Part shown: positions 1 through 7,084 of the stretch, one piece after another | How positions within the stretch are numbered: the first letter of the stretch is position 1 | Layout of the letters: each line of letters opens with the position of its first letter | NCBI GenBank assembly: GCA_015232165.1 | Contig: JADGAE010000087.1 | Coordinates: 1 to 7,401, forward strand | Direction of reading: 5' to 3' | Origin: Nitrospirota bacterium | GTDB lineage: Bacteria; Nitrospirota; Thermodesulfovibrionia; Thermodesulfovibrionales; Magnetobacteriaceae | DNA: 7,401 nucleotides | Notes under the pieces: generated by a model | The model's input: the letters and a program-made list of their open reading frames with translations, nothing else | Told to the model about the DNA's origin: nothing | Database searches by the model: none | Made by a program: the position numbers and the translations under genes

Positions 1-11
1 ACCCCCTGCAA

Positions 12-88
12 GGGGACCAGTCCCCCACTGAGCCGGGGGCGGCTCGCCCCTTGACTCCATTTTAGCATGCTTTTTTAAGAGGATACGA
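12..88. repeat. GC-rich dispersed repeat, left-edge copy
   Basis: The segment contains GGGGAC-CA-GTCCCC at 12-25 and GGGGCG-GCT-CGCCCC at 36-50. Plus-strand 51-88 matches the minus strand of 3138-3101 at 35 of 38 positions, including the CATGCTTTTTTAAGAGGATA tract. This copy lacks the approximately 19-base piece containing GAAGAAGTCCC that separates the palindrome from TTGAC in the middle copy. It lies just downstream of the DUF512 stop codon at 96-98 and in the opposite orientation to the middle copy. The GC hairpins are not followed by a U-tract in the direction of the DUF512 gene. Confidence 0.75.
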
Positions 89-95
89 TTTTTTA

Positions 96-1397
96 TTAAC
101 GTAACTCCTCTAATGCCGTAATAAGCCCATCAAATGTGGATTCTATGACCTGTACTCTGACCTTTAGGGCCTCCCCGATTCCGGCCACCGTGACGTCATC
201 CAGAAAGACGTCCCCGCCGTTTCTGAGTACGATATCCGGTATCAATAGCATATCTGACTTATTGACCTTACCATCGAGGGCATTGATCACATCTCCGCCG
301 GTGAGCAGCCCCGTGACGGTCACGGAGGGACCAAAGAATCTGTTCTCTACGGGCACTACCCTGATATTGCAGGTCGTCTTTTTATAAAGATTTGCGGCAA
401 AGTCCCTCAAAAATGGGTAAAAGGACATGGCCGTAAACGTCACCACCGTCCGCTTTGGTCTGCGCCGCAGGCCCTCAAAGCCCTGTGCGCCATCCAGAAA
501 CGACGCAATCAACCCAACGCCGTTTTCTATCTGAGGCAGTTCGCCGTAATGGCTTAGTGGAGGGATATCCGCCTCCGCACGCAGGTAGAGTTCATCGGCG
601 GCATAGACGATAACCTGCCCGTGTCTGTTGAGGAACTCCCCCTGCAACCTGCCGATAAGATCGAGGGCGTTTTGAGCATCCGCCCTGGTAACGGGATTCA
701 CCCTCTTTTTGCCGTGGGCGGTCAGACCAACGGGCACCACCGCTATGGACTCCACATATGGGAAGAACCACGCCAGGTCGGTGATTGTCTGTCGGAGATT
801 TTGTCCGTCGTTGAGGCCGGGGCAGAGCACTATCTGCGTGTGCATGACTATCCGGTGATTTGCGAAAAACTCTATCTCACTCAGTATGTCAACCGCATAG
901 GGATTGCCAAGGAGGCGTTGCCTCAGCGCATTATCCGTTGTGTGGACGGATACGTACAGGGGGCTTAGACGCTGCTGTACGATTCGTGTCTTTTCCTGTG
1001 GGGTCAGGTTTGTAAGCGTGATATAGCTGCCATAGAGAAAAGACATGCGATAGTCTTCGTCCTTGATGTACAGGGTTCTTCGCAATCCCCTGGGTAGTTG
1101 CGAGACAAAGCAAAAGGGACAGTGGTTCTTGCAGGTCTTTATCTTAAACGACTGTAGCTCTATCCCCAACCACTGCTGCTCATCCAGCGGGATTGATACG
1201 TTTATAAGGCGACCACGACGCCTGATGACCACCTCCAGCTCATCCGTGGTGTCGGCAGCGTAGAAGCTGATGTCTATTTCGTCGTTGATTTCGTTACCGT
1301 TGATCGAGATCAGCTCATCTCCGGGTCTAATCCCGGCCTCTGCCGCAGGACTGTCCGGATCGACGGAGAGTATCTTGTTAGCTAACTGGTCTCTCAC
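96..1397 (-). CDS. PDZ-radical SAM-DUF512 family protein
   Basis: This is a member of the DUF512 group of radical-SAM proteins. The group probably performs S-adenosylmethionine-dependent radical chemistry in the cytoplasm, but its substrate is not established. Counted from the GTG start, a PDZ-like segment covers about residues 5-70 (DSPAAEAGIRPGDELISING). The radical-SAM cluster motif CKNHCPFC (C-x3-C-x2-C) lies at Cys89, Cys93 and Cys96. The typical following block, LYIKDEDYRMSFLYGSYITL, comes next. The C-terminal half has DUF512 features, including ADELYLRAEADIPPLSHYGE and LPQIENGVGL. The reading frame remains open to a TTG at 1440-1442, which would overlap pgsA by 65 bp. I chose GTG at 1395-1397 because it overlaps pgsA by only 20 bp and places the PDZ-like start at the N-terminus, giving 433 residues. 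No strong Shine-Dalgarno precedes either start. The stop is TAA at 96-98. It is probably translated together with pgsA. The family assignment is secure and the start is uncertain. Confidence 0.9.
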   Translation of the reverse strand: MRDQLANKILSVDPDSPAAEAGIRPGDELISINGNEINDEIDISFYAADTTDELEVVIRRRGRLINVSIPLDEQQWLGIELQSFKIKTCKNHCPFCFVSQLPRGLRRTLYIKDEDYRMSFLYGSYITLTNLTPQEKTRIVQQRLSPLYVSVHTTDNALRQRLLGNPYAVDILSEIEFFANHRIVMHTQIVLCPGLNDGQNLRQTITDLAWFFPYVESIAVVPVGLTAHGKKRVNPVTRADAQNALDLIGRLQGEFLNRHGQVIVYAADELYLRAEADIPPLSHYGELPQIENGVGLIASFLDGAQGFEGLRRRPKRTVVTFTAMSFYPFLRDFAANLYKKTTCNIRVVPVENRFFGPSVTVTGLLTGGDVINALDGKVNKSDMLLIPDIVLRNGGDVFLDDVTVAGIGEALKVRVQVIESTFDGLITALEELR

Positions 1398-1926
1398 GTT
1401 TATATGTAAATCCAATATATAAATAATGAAGCGCCGAGGCAAAAGTAAATCCGGCCGTTACCCAGACAAAAACCAGGGGGTCAGGCACCCTGCTGCCATA
1501 GTTCAACCGCAAGAGCACAATGGCACAGAGCACCATCTGCATGGCAATGGCAGTCTTGCCCAGGATCGAGGGCCTTATGAAGACAAACTTGTACACCAGA
1601 TAAAATACCGTCACGGCCACCACCACCGTAATGTCTCTCAACAGGATGCCAACGGTCAACCATACCGGCACCCAACCATAGTAAGCAAAGACAACATACG
1701 ATGTAACCAACAGGAGCTTGTCCGCTATGGGGTCGAGAAAACGCCCCAGCTTAGTCTGCTGCCTGGCAAGACGCGCAATAAGCCCATCAAGGATGTCCGT
1801 GACTGAGGCAAAGACGAACAGCCACAGTGCCGCCATGTGCCGTCCGCTTGTAAGCATTGACACAATTATCGGTATCGTACATATCCTCAGTACAGTCAGT
1901 GTGTTTGGAACGTTTAAATTTGCCAT
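1378..1926 (-). CDS. pgsA: CDP-diacylglycerol-glycerol-3-phosphate 3-phosphatidyltransferase
   Basis: This integral inner-membrane enzyme transfers a phosphatidyl group from CDP-diacylglycerol to glycerol-3-phosphate, the committed step towards phosphatidylglycerol and cardiolipin. The complete CDP-alcohol phosphotransferase signature DGx2ARx8Gx3Dx3D is present with no substitutions: Asp47-Gly48, Ala51-Arg52, Gly61, Asp65 and Asp69, preceded by Asp44. The N-terminus NVPNTLTVLRICTIPIIV is typical of PgsA, and several hydrophobic segments follow (about residues 15-25, 31-45, 70-88, 90-115 and 125-165). The 182-residue length is normal for the family. ATG at 1924-1926 is preferred because the family usually begins a few residues before PNTLT. 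An upstream ATG at 1939-1941 would add five residues and a TTG at 1945-1947 seven. No convincing Shine-Dalgarno is visible for any of them. The gene lies just behind the histidine kinase stop and overlaps the DUF512 gene. PssA-type activity is less likely given the PgsA-like N-terminus. Confidence 0.93.
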   Translation of the reverse strand: MANLNVPNTLTVLRICTIPIIVSMLTSGRHMAALWLFVFASVTDILDGLIARLARQQTKLGRFLDPIADKLLLVTSYVVFAYYGWVPVWLTVGILLRDITVVVAVTVFYLVYKFVFIRPSILGKTAIAMQMVLCAIVLLRLNYGSRVPDPLVFVWVTAGFTFASALHYLYIGFTYKRERPVS

Positions 1927-1951
1927 ATAATATAATGTCATAACCAAATTT

Positions 1952-3100
1952 TTACGGGAGTACCTCTTTAAATATTATACAAAATTCCGTACCATTATTG
2001 CTCTGTAAGTCTATCTGACCGTTAAGTTTATTTTCCACCATAGACACTGCCAGGTGCAGGCCCAGGGAGTTGGGGTTTCTGAAGTCAAACCCCTTGGGCA
2101 TACCAATGCCGTTGTCCTTGACCGTGAGGGTAAAGTCCCCGCTGACATTTTGATGAAGGGATATCGTGAGTTTGCCTTTTCTGTTGTTTGGGAATGCGTG
2201 TCGTAAGGAGTTAGAGATAAGCTCCGTCAGTATCAGTCCACACGACATGGCCGTATCTATGTTGAAGGGGATTTCGTCAATGTCCAGGGTTAACATAATC
2301 ACGCTGCGATTTACCTTGTAGGCGTTGAAGATGGTGTTGGCCAGACCAAGTATATAGGCCTTTATGTTGATGTTGGCCAAGTCCGGCGACTGGCAGATTT
2401 TTTCGTGCAACAGGGCCATTGAGCTGATGCGATTGAGACTGTCCCTGAACATATACTTATAATTATTGTCTTCTATATAGTTACTTTGTAGCATTAGCAG
2501 GCTGCATATTATCTGCATGTTGTTTTTGACACGGTGGTGGACTTCTTTTAACAGTACACTTTTTTCGTCGAGTGAGCGTCTTATCCGTGTCTCCATCTCT
2601 TTACGCTCGGCAATCTCAATCATCAGCGCCTCGTTGGTCCTGGCCAGTTCGGCGGTTCTCTGTGCAACGCGCACCTCCAGGCTGTCACGCTCTTGCCGCA
2701 GGTCCGCCTCCGTCTGCTTAAGCGCCGTGACGTTGTGCCAGATGCTGATGATAACGTTGACGCCCTGGCCCTCAACCTGCTTTAATAACGAGGCGGTGAC
2801 ATTAAAATATTCAATCCCCGCCTTTGTTTGTATGGAAATCTCGACATTGCTGCACCTGCCGTCACGGTAGACCTCACTGACAAGCCTGTTCCAGCGTTGT
2901 ACAAGAGAGACATCTATGTGCTCAAGCCAGACATACAGACCGGTCTCCAGCATATCACCGTGTTCACAACCAAACGGCTTACAAAATGCGTCATTGACCA
3001 CAATGATGTTTTGTGACTCGTCTACTATCAGTATCCCGTCAACCGATACACTGAGCACGGACTCAAAAAACTTGACCGTATGTGCAGAGATATCCTTCAC
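1952..3100 (-). CDS. Soluble PAS-HisKA_2 sensor histidine kinase
   Basis: This is a cytoplasmic sensor kinase of 382 residues with no membrane segments or signal peptide. A PAS domain covers about residues 8-125 (FESVLSVSVDGILIVDESQN onward, ending near IISIWHNVTALK). A charged coiled-coil linker follows at about 128-180. The HisKA_2 phospho-acceptor block, LLKEVHHRVKNNMQ, contains His188/His189, of which His189 before Arg is the likely acceptor. The HATPase_c domain shows an N-box (TELISNSLRHAF, Glu293 and Asn297), a G1 box (DNGIGMP, Asp329), a G2 box (NSLGLHLAVSMV) and a final NNGTEF. The start is GTG at 3098-3100, five bases after AAGAGGA. The frame extends to 3229, but that extra segment is translated from a GC-rich repeat and has no family resemblance. 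No response regulator is encoded nearby, so its partner is unknown. The PAS ligand cannot be inferred from the sequence. Confidence 0.92.
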   Translation of the reverse strand: MKDISAHTVKFFESVLSVSVDGILIVDESQNIIVVNDAFCKPFGCEHGDMLETGLYVWLEHIDVSLVQRWNRLVSEVYRDGRCSNVEISIQTKAGIEYFNVTASLLKQVEGQGVNVIISIWHNVTALKQTEADLRQERDSLEVRVAQRTAELARTNEALMIEIAERKEMETRIRRSLDEKSVLLKEVHHRVKNNMQIICSLLMLQSNYIEDNNYKYMFRDSLNRISSMALLHEKICQSPDLANINIKAYILGLANTIFNAYKVNRSVIMLTLDIDEIPFNIDTAMSCGLILTELISNSLRHAFPNNRKGKLTISLHQNVSGDFTLTVKDNGIGMPKGFDFRNPNSLGLHLAVSMVENKLNGQIDLQSNNGTEFCIIFKEVLP

Positions 3101-3225
3101 TGGTATCCTCTTAAAAAAGCATGGTAAAATGGGGTCAATGGGACTTCTTCGTGCCCGGGGCGGCTCGCCCCTCCCCTTGCGGGGGAGGTCTGAGGAGGAG
3201 GCGGAGGGGGTGGGGCACCCCGGCC
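3101..3225. repeat. GC-rich dispersed repeat, middle copy
   Basis: This is an intergenic block made of several GC-rich palindromes. GGGGCG-GCT-CGCCCC lies at 3157-3171. CCTCCCC-TTGCG-GGGGAGG lies at 3170-3188. GGGGTG-GGG-CACCCC lies at 3207-3221. On the plus strand, 3131-3163 matches 7352-7384 at 32 of 33 positions. On the minus strand, 3138-3101 matches plus-strand 51-88 at 35 of 38 positions. The block occupies most of the 175-bp gap between the oxidoreductase stop and the kinase start. It has no transposase and no clear coding content. None of the hairpins is followed by a proper U-tract in the direction of transcription, so it is not a standard intrinsic terminator. Confidence 0.8.
3106..3112 (-). 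promoter_or_regulatory. Ribosome binding site of the histidine kinase gene
   Basis: AAGAGGA is followed by a five-base spacer (TACCA) and GTG at 3098-3100. It fixes the kinase start and rules out the longer frame. The site lies inside the repeat end that is shared with the left edge of the window. Confidence 0.7.
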
Positions 3226-3275
3226 ACAAAACGCCCTCCTTTTTTCTTTTACCGTGAAATATAAAGAAGATACCT

Positions 3276-5378
3276 TCACTGTGTCCTGACTATCCTCACG
3301 GCGCTGATCTTGAACTCCGGTTGCTTGGAATGTACATCATACGCTGGGTTGGTAACGCGGTTGACCAACCTGTTGTCATCGCCCCCAAGGGCGCTGCCAA
3401 AGTGACATGAGATAAAGACCGTGCCGGGCAGTATCCGCTGCGACAACAGCACATCTCCCACCACACTGCCACGGCGTGAGGTGACCTCAACAACGTCGTG
3501 TTCAGTTACCCCGAGGGCAAGGGCATCTTTGGGGTTTATCTCAACAAAACTGCCGGGAACCGACCTGTTTAAGCTACTAATGCGTCCGGTGCGTGTACGG
3601 GTGTTGAACTGACAGGCCAGACGCCCCGTAATAAGTATAAAAGGGTACTCATCATCCGGCACTTCAAGGGGTTCGATGTATTTGCGTGCCAAAAGCGCTG
3701 CCCGGCCATCGGGACGTATAAATTGCAGGTCGCTAAACAGCCGCGCGCTCCCTGGATGTTCTGCCGTTGGGCAGGGCAGTTGAGGTCCAATGGCCCCTCT
3801 TAGGCGCTTGTATGTCACGCCGTTGCAATCACACAGGCGCCCGCGCGTCAATCCCTTCCACTCCTCAAAGACTTCCTCGGGACTGTTGTAGGGGAACTCC
3901 TTTTCAAACCCCATCTGACGGGCTATCAACCATATGATTTCGTAATCGGGCAAGGCCTCCCCGGGTGGTTGTACCAGCCTTTCAACCAGCTCAATCCGCC
4001 GCTCGGAGGAGACAAAGGTGCCGGTCTTTTCAGCCCACTGTGCCGCCGGCAGGACAACGTTTGCAAGCATGGTGGTCTCCGTGGGGTGAAAGATGTCGGC
4101 AACAACGAGCATTTGCGCCTTGACCAACCCCTCCCGTACCCACCGTGTATGTGGCAGGGAGGCTGCAGGATTGGTCGTGGCAACCCACAGGGCCTTTATC
4201 TCTCCGCTGTGCAGACCGGTGATTATATCGATGATGGAGCGTCCGGGGAGCGGGTTTATCTTCTCAACGGGGATACCCCAAAAGTCGGCCACCTCCTGGC
4301 GATGTGTGGCGTTGGTCACCAGGCGCATACCCGGCAGCAGGTGTGACAGCGCCCCGACAAAACGACAACCAAGGGCGTTTGACTCCCCCGTTATCGATAT
4401 CGGCCCCGCACCCACGCGGCAGAAGTTGTCGGTCAACAACGCCAGGTTGTGCAGCGTATTGTTTTTAAACACCGCCTGAGACGAATGATTATACCCCTGA
4501 AACCAGAAGGTGAGCATGGCCTTTGACCGGCCTATGGCATGTGCCGCCTCAACGATCTGCCCCTGCGGACATCCCGTTATTTGACTTACGAGTGTTGGCG
4601 TGTAACCCTTCAGAAAGTCCTTCAGGTCACACAGGCCGCTTGTGTAACGTTCAACCTTACCCTCGTCAACAAAGCCGTCCCTTAAGAGCACGTGCGCCAG
4701 GGCGTTGTTGAGGGCAACATCGGTGCCGGGTCTGAGCTGGAGGTGGATATCGGCTATTGCAGCAGTGTCAGTCTTGCGCGGGTCTACAACAATAATCTTA
4801 ACGCCGTTGGCCTTCTTTGCCGCCCGAACCCGCTGAAACAACACCGGCACCGTTACGGCCATGTTACTGCCGGCAATGAAGAACAGATCGGCCTCTTCTA
4901 TGTCGGCATAGCAGGCGGGGGGGGCATCAGCGCCAATGGTTGAAAGCAAACCGGTTGCCGTACTGGACATGCACAGACGCGTGCTACATTCAATGTTGTT
5001 TGTCCCAATACAGGCCCTCATAAGTTTGTTAATCAGATAATATTCCTCGGTCAGTTTACTGGCACCGCCATAAAACGCAACTGCATCGGGGCCGTGTTGG
5101 CGTATTATATCCAATAGCGTCTTGGCCACATGTTCAATAGCCTCCTGCCAGGCAACCTCTACCAGACTGCCATGACGTCGGATCATTGGCTGTGTCAATC
5201 GGTTCTGCGCATAAAGCGCCCCCGGCAATGTCTCTGCAAAAACGCATAACCTGCCGTCATTGGCGGGATGACCCTTCATGCCGGTCACCTTTACGACCTT
5301 GCCGCCGTCAACTCCAACCATTATGCCGCACCCAAACCCACAGTAAGGACAGGTTGACTTATGCCATGTAACGCTCAT
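3276..5378 (-). CDS. narB: Molybdopterin oxidoreductase, assimilatory nitrate reductase (NarB/NasA) type
   Basis: This is a bis-MGD molybdenum enzyme of 700 residues, close to the length of ferredoxin-dependent NarB and shorter than NasA enzymes with extra C-terminal domains. It most likely reduces nitrate to nitrite in the cytoplasm, since no Tat signal is present. The N-terminal [4Fe-4S] motif is CPYCGFGC with Cys10, Cys13 and Cys17, plus Cys45. The Mo-ligand block is STRLCMSS with Cys136, as in nitrate reductases and unlike the Sec/Cys-His of formate dehydrogenases. Other family blocks are GPISITGESNALG, IKALWVATTNPAASLPHTRW, DIFHPTETTMLANVVLPAAQ and SSERRIELVE. The molydop-binding C-terminal domain spans about 580-697 (ITGRLACQFNTRTRTGR and SKQPEFK). 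The lysine normally found two residues after the fourth cluster cysteine is Phe47 here. ATG at 5376-5378 lies 34 bp after the TPR gene and has only a weak Shine-Dalgarno. No nitrite reductase, transporter or ferredoxin gene is adjacent, so the nitrate substrate is an inference. Confidence 0.85.
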   Translation of the reverse strand: MSVTWHKSTCPYCGFGCGIMVGVDGGKVVKVTGMKGHPANDGRLCVFAETLPGALYAQNRLTQPMIRRHGSLVEVAWQEAIEHVAKTLLDIIRQHGPDAVAFYGGASKLTEEYYLINKLMRACIGTNNIECSTRLCMSSTATGLLSTIGADAPPACYADIEEADLFFIAGSNMAVTVPVLFQRVRAAKKANGVKIIVVDPRKTDTAAIADIHLQLRPGTDVALNNALAHVLLRDGFVDEGKVERYTSGLCDLKDFLKGYTPTLVSQITGCPQGQIVEAAHAIGRSKAMLTFWFQGYNHSSQAVFKNNTLHNLALLTDNFCRVGAGPISITGESNALGCRFVGALSHLLPGMRLVTNATHRQEVADFWGIPVEKINPLPGRSIIDIITGLHSGEIKALWVATTNPAASLPHTRWVREGLVKAQMLVVADIFHPTETTMLANVVLPAAQWAEKTGTFVSSERRIELVERLVQPPGEALPDYEIIWLIARQMGFEKEFPYNSPEEVFEEWKGLTRGRLCDCNGVTYKRLRGAIGPQLPCPTAEHPGSARLFSDLQFIRPDGRAALLARKYIEPLEVPDDEYPFILITGRLACQFNTRTRTGRISSLNRSVPGSFVEINPKDALALGVTEHDVVEVTSRRGSVVGDVLLSQRILPGTVFISCHFGSALGGDDNRLVNRVTNPAYDVHSKQPEFKISAVRIVRTQ

Positions 5379-5412
5379 AACAACACCGTTCTTTTCTCTA
5401 AACCATTCTCTC

Positions 5413-6402
5413 TCAGGGGATGTTCAGAGGTAATACATCACCCACATTGGTAATCCCCAATTGCTGATAGCAGTCCGTGGTGGCACCATTTAAGATCGCA
5501 CCTAACTTTACGCAATGACACCTCTCAACCGAAAAATCATACTGGTTGGCGTACTGTAACGCCCTGTCCAGGAGACCTGCGTTGTCTGCGCCGGTATTGG
5601 TCAAGTGTCCTAATTGGCACCTACCAAGGAGGACATAAATGCTCCCTCGCGCGTCAGATGTGGCCTTAAAGCGTTGTTGTGCCTTGTCAAAAAAACCATC
5701 CGCCATTTCATATTTCCCTACTATAGTATAAAACAAACCGAGGCTTAATAGCGTGTAGGCTGAACTCACGATATCACCTATCTTGCCATAGAGGGTCAGT
5801 GCCCTGTGGAGGTAGTCCTTAGCCTCTTTGTGTTCGTTTTTCATTCGGAGGGCGTTGCCCACACCACAAAAGGAATATGCGATGCCGAAGTGGTCATCCA
5901 GGGAGGAAAACAGTGCATTTGCCCTGTTGTAGTAATCAAGGGAGTCCTGGTAGGAGCCTTTGATCCTGTGTGCCCCGCCAAGGCCGCACAGGCAGTAGCC
6001 CACGCCCGAGTCGTCGCCAAGGCGTGTGAACAGACCCATTGCCTGCTTAAACAGTCCAATACAGCCGGAGATATCGCCCTTGACTCGCAGGGTGCCAGCC
6101 TCAGCCCAGAGGCTAAAGGCGATCCCTGCCTTGTCGTTGGTGTCTGTATAGTGTTGCCTGGCATTTTGCAGGACGGTGAGGGCATCTTTCCAGCGTCCCA
6201 ATGCCCGTTGTGCCAGCGCCAGGCCCACCTGGGCATCCATTATCTGTCGCAGGCGCGCGCTTTCACCCTGCGCTCGGCCTCCTTGTCTTCCCCTCTTGGT
6301 GGAGAGACTTATGGCCTCGCGATAATATTTGATGGCGGCCTTGTAATTACCCTTTAATCGCTGCTCATCCGCCAGGGACTTCATTTCTGAGGCCGCACTC
6401 AT
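5413..6402 (-). CDS. Tetratricopeptide repeat (TPR) protein
   Basis: This is a 329-residue helical-repeat protein with no signal peptide or membrane segment, so it is probably a cytoplasmic scaffold for protein contacts. Two degenerate repeats occupy about residues 7-40 and 55-92. A very regular array with an exact 40-residue period follows, with units starting at Gly93, Gly133, Gly173 and Ser213 and a partial fifth at Gly253. Each unit has the pattern GxAYxxxGxGxAxRxKGxYxx A/S xxYYxRA xxLF xxLxD. Three units carry Cys in helix A. The 40-residue spacing resembles the TPR_12 or LGN-like type rather than the 34-residue classical TPR. ATG at 6400-6402 lies six bases after the rpe stop, suggesting coupled translation, and no clear Shine-Dalgarno is visible. 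The stop is TGA at 5413-5415. No enzymatic domain is present, and the binding partner cannot be read from the sequence. The adjacent oxidoreductase is only a possible client. Confidence 0.88.
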   Translation of the reverse strand: MSAASEMKSLADEQRLKGNYKAAIKYYREAISLSTKRGRQGGRAQGESARLRQIMDAQVGLALAQRALGRWKDALTVLQNARQHYTDTNDKAGIAFSLWAEAGTLRVKGDISGCIGLFKQAMGLFTRLGDDSGVGYCLCGLGGAHRIKGSYQDSLDYYNRANALFSSLDDHFGIAYSFCGVGNALRMKNEHKEAKDYLHRALTLYGKIGDIVSSAYTLLSLGLFYTIVGKYEMADGFFDKAQQRFKATSDARGSIYVLLGRCQLGHLTNTGADNAGLLDRALQYANQYDFSVERCHCVKLGAILNGATTDCYQQLGITNVGDVLPLNIP

Positions 6403-6408
6403 TTTCGC

Positions 6409-7056
6409 TTAAATCGACCTTATCTCACGAATGGTCTCTTTGTAATCCTTTGACTTATAAAACGCCGACCCCATAACCAGGATACCGGCACCGGCCTGTA
6501 TGACCTCTGCGGCATTCTTTGGACCCACTCCGCCATCTACTTCTATGACGGTCTTCAACCCCATTTGGTCGATCAGTTTTTTGAGGCGTCTGATCTTTTC
6601 GATAGACTGCGGTATAAACTCCTGTCCACCAAACCCCGGATTGACCGACATCACAACCACCACATTGATCAGCGGCAGTATCTCCACCAGGGAGTCAATG
6701 GGTGTGGAAGGGTTGATGGCAACGCCGGCCTTGCAGCGCGTTTCTTTTAGTAAGGTCACAGTCCTGTGCAGGTGTCTGTCTGCCTCAACGTGGACAGTGA
6801 TGGTGTCGGAGCCGGCCCTTATGAAGTCCATGAGGTACCTGTGGGGAGACTCTATCATCAGATGTACGTCAAGGGGCAAAACCGTTGCCCTTCTTATTTG
6901 TTGCACAACAAACGGACCAACGGTTATGTTAGGGACAAAATGGCCATCCATCACGTCAATGTGAAACATGTTGGCCCCGGCCTCCTGGCTGGCGATTAAC
7001 TCCGTCTTAAGTTGTAGTAAGTTTGCTGAAAGTATTGAAGGCGCTATCGAAACCAT
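6409..7056 (-). CDS. rpe: Ribulose-phosphate 3-epimerase
   Basis: This cytoplasmic TIM-barrel enzyme interconverts D-ribulose 5-phosphate and D-xylulose 5-phosphate in the pentose phosphate and Calvin pathways. Family landmarks are all present: APSILSANLLQL at the N-terminus; the block FHIDVMDGHFVPNITVGP with His32 and catalytic Asp34; DVHLMIESP with His65; SVNPGFGGQEF, which forms the phosphate and loop region; EVDGGV with Asp174; and MGSAFYKSKD at the end. The length is 215 residues, normal for the family. ATG at 7054-7056 is chosen because AAGGAGG lies nine bases upstream and because the Rpe family begins at about this point. The open frame continues to a TTG at 7120-7122, but the added residues are unlike Rpe. 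It is the first certain gene of the transcription unit and stands behind a consensus promoter and a structured leader. The stop TAA is six bases before the TPR start. Confidence 0.96.
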   Translation of the reverse strand: MVSIAPSILSANLLQLKTELIASQEAGANMFHIDVMDGHFVPNITVGPFVVQQIRRATVLPLDVHLMIESPHRYLMDFIRAGSDTITVHVEADRHLHRTVTLLKETRCKAGVAINPSTPIDSLVEILPLINVVVVMSVNPGFGGQEFIPQSIEKIRRLKKLIDQMGLKTVIEVDGGVGPKNAAEVIQAGAGILVMGSAFYKSKDYKETIREIRSI

Positions 7057-7065
7057 AGTATTTAT

Positions 7066-7072
7066 CCTCCTT
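7066..7072 (-). promoter_or_regulatory. Strong Shine-Dalgarno of rpe
   Basis: AAGGAGG is a perfect anti-SD complement and is separated by nine bases from ATG at 7054-7056. It decides the rpe start against the 22-residue-longer frame. Confidence 0.85.
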
Positions 7073-7084
7073 GTTTTTTTTATT

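Noticed and set aside
12..50. Hairpins downstream of the DUF512 gene as its terminator.
   Set aside because: They are GC-rich and well formed, but no U-tract follows in the direction of that gene.
621..968. Plus-strand open frame of 115 codons opposite the DUF512 gene.
   Set aside because: It is antisense to conserved radical-SAM and DUF512 sequence, has no recognisable domain, and is a shadow frame.
3110..3138. Promoter-like TTGACC, 17-base spacer, TTTAAG on the minus strand within the middle repeat.
   Set aside because: The -10 is poor and overlaps the kinase Shine-Dalgarno, so a transcript starting there would lose the ribosome binding site.
3157..3221. GC-rich hairpins as an intrinsic terminator between the oxidoreductase and kinase genes.
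   Set aside because: In the minus direction none of the stems is followed directly by a run of U; the T-run at 3113-3118 is separated from them by about 40 bases.
5806..6357. Plus-strand open frame of 183 codons opposite the TPR gene.
   Set aside because: The opposite strand encodes a regular 40-residue TPR array. The plus frame has no domain signature and is explained as its shadow.
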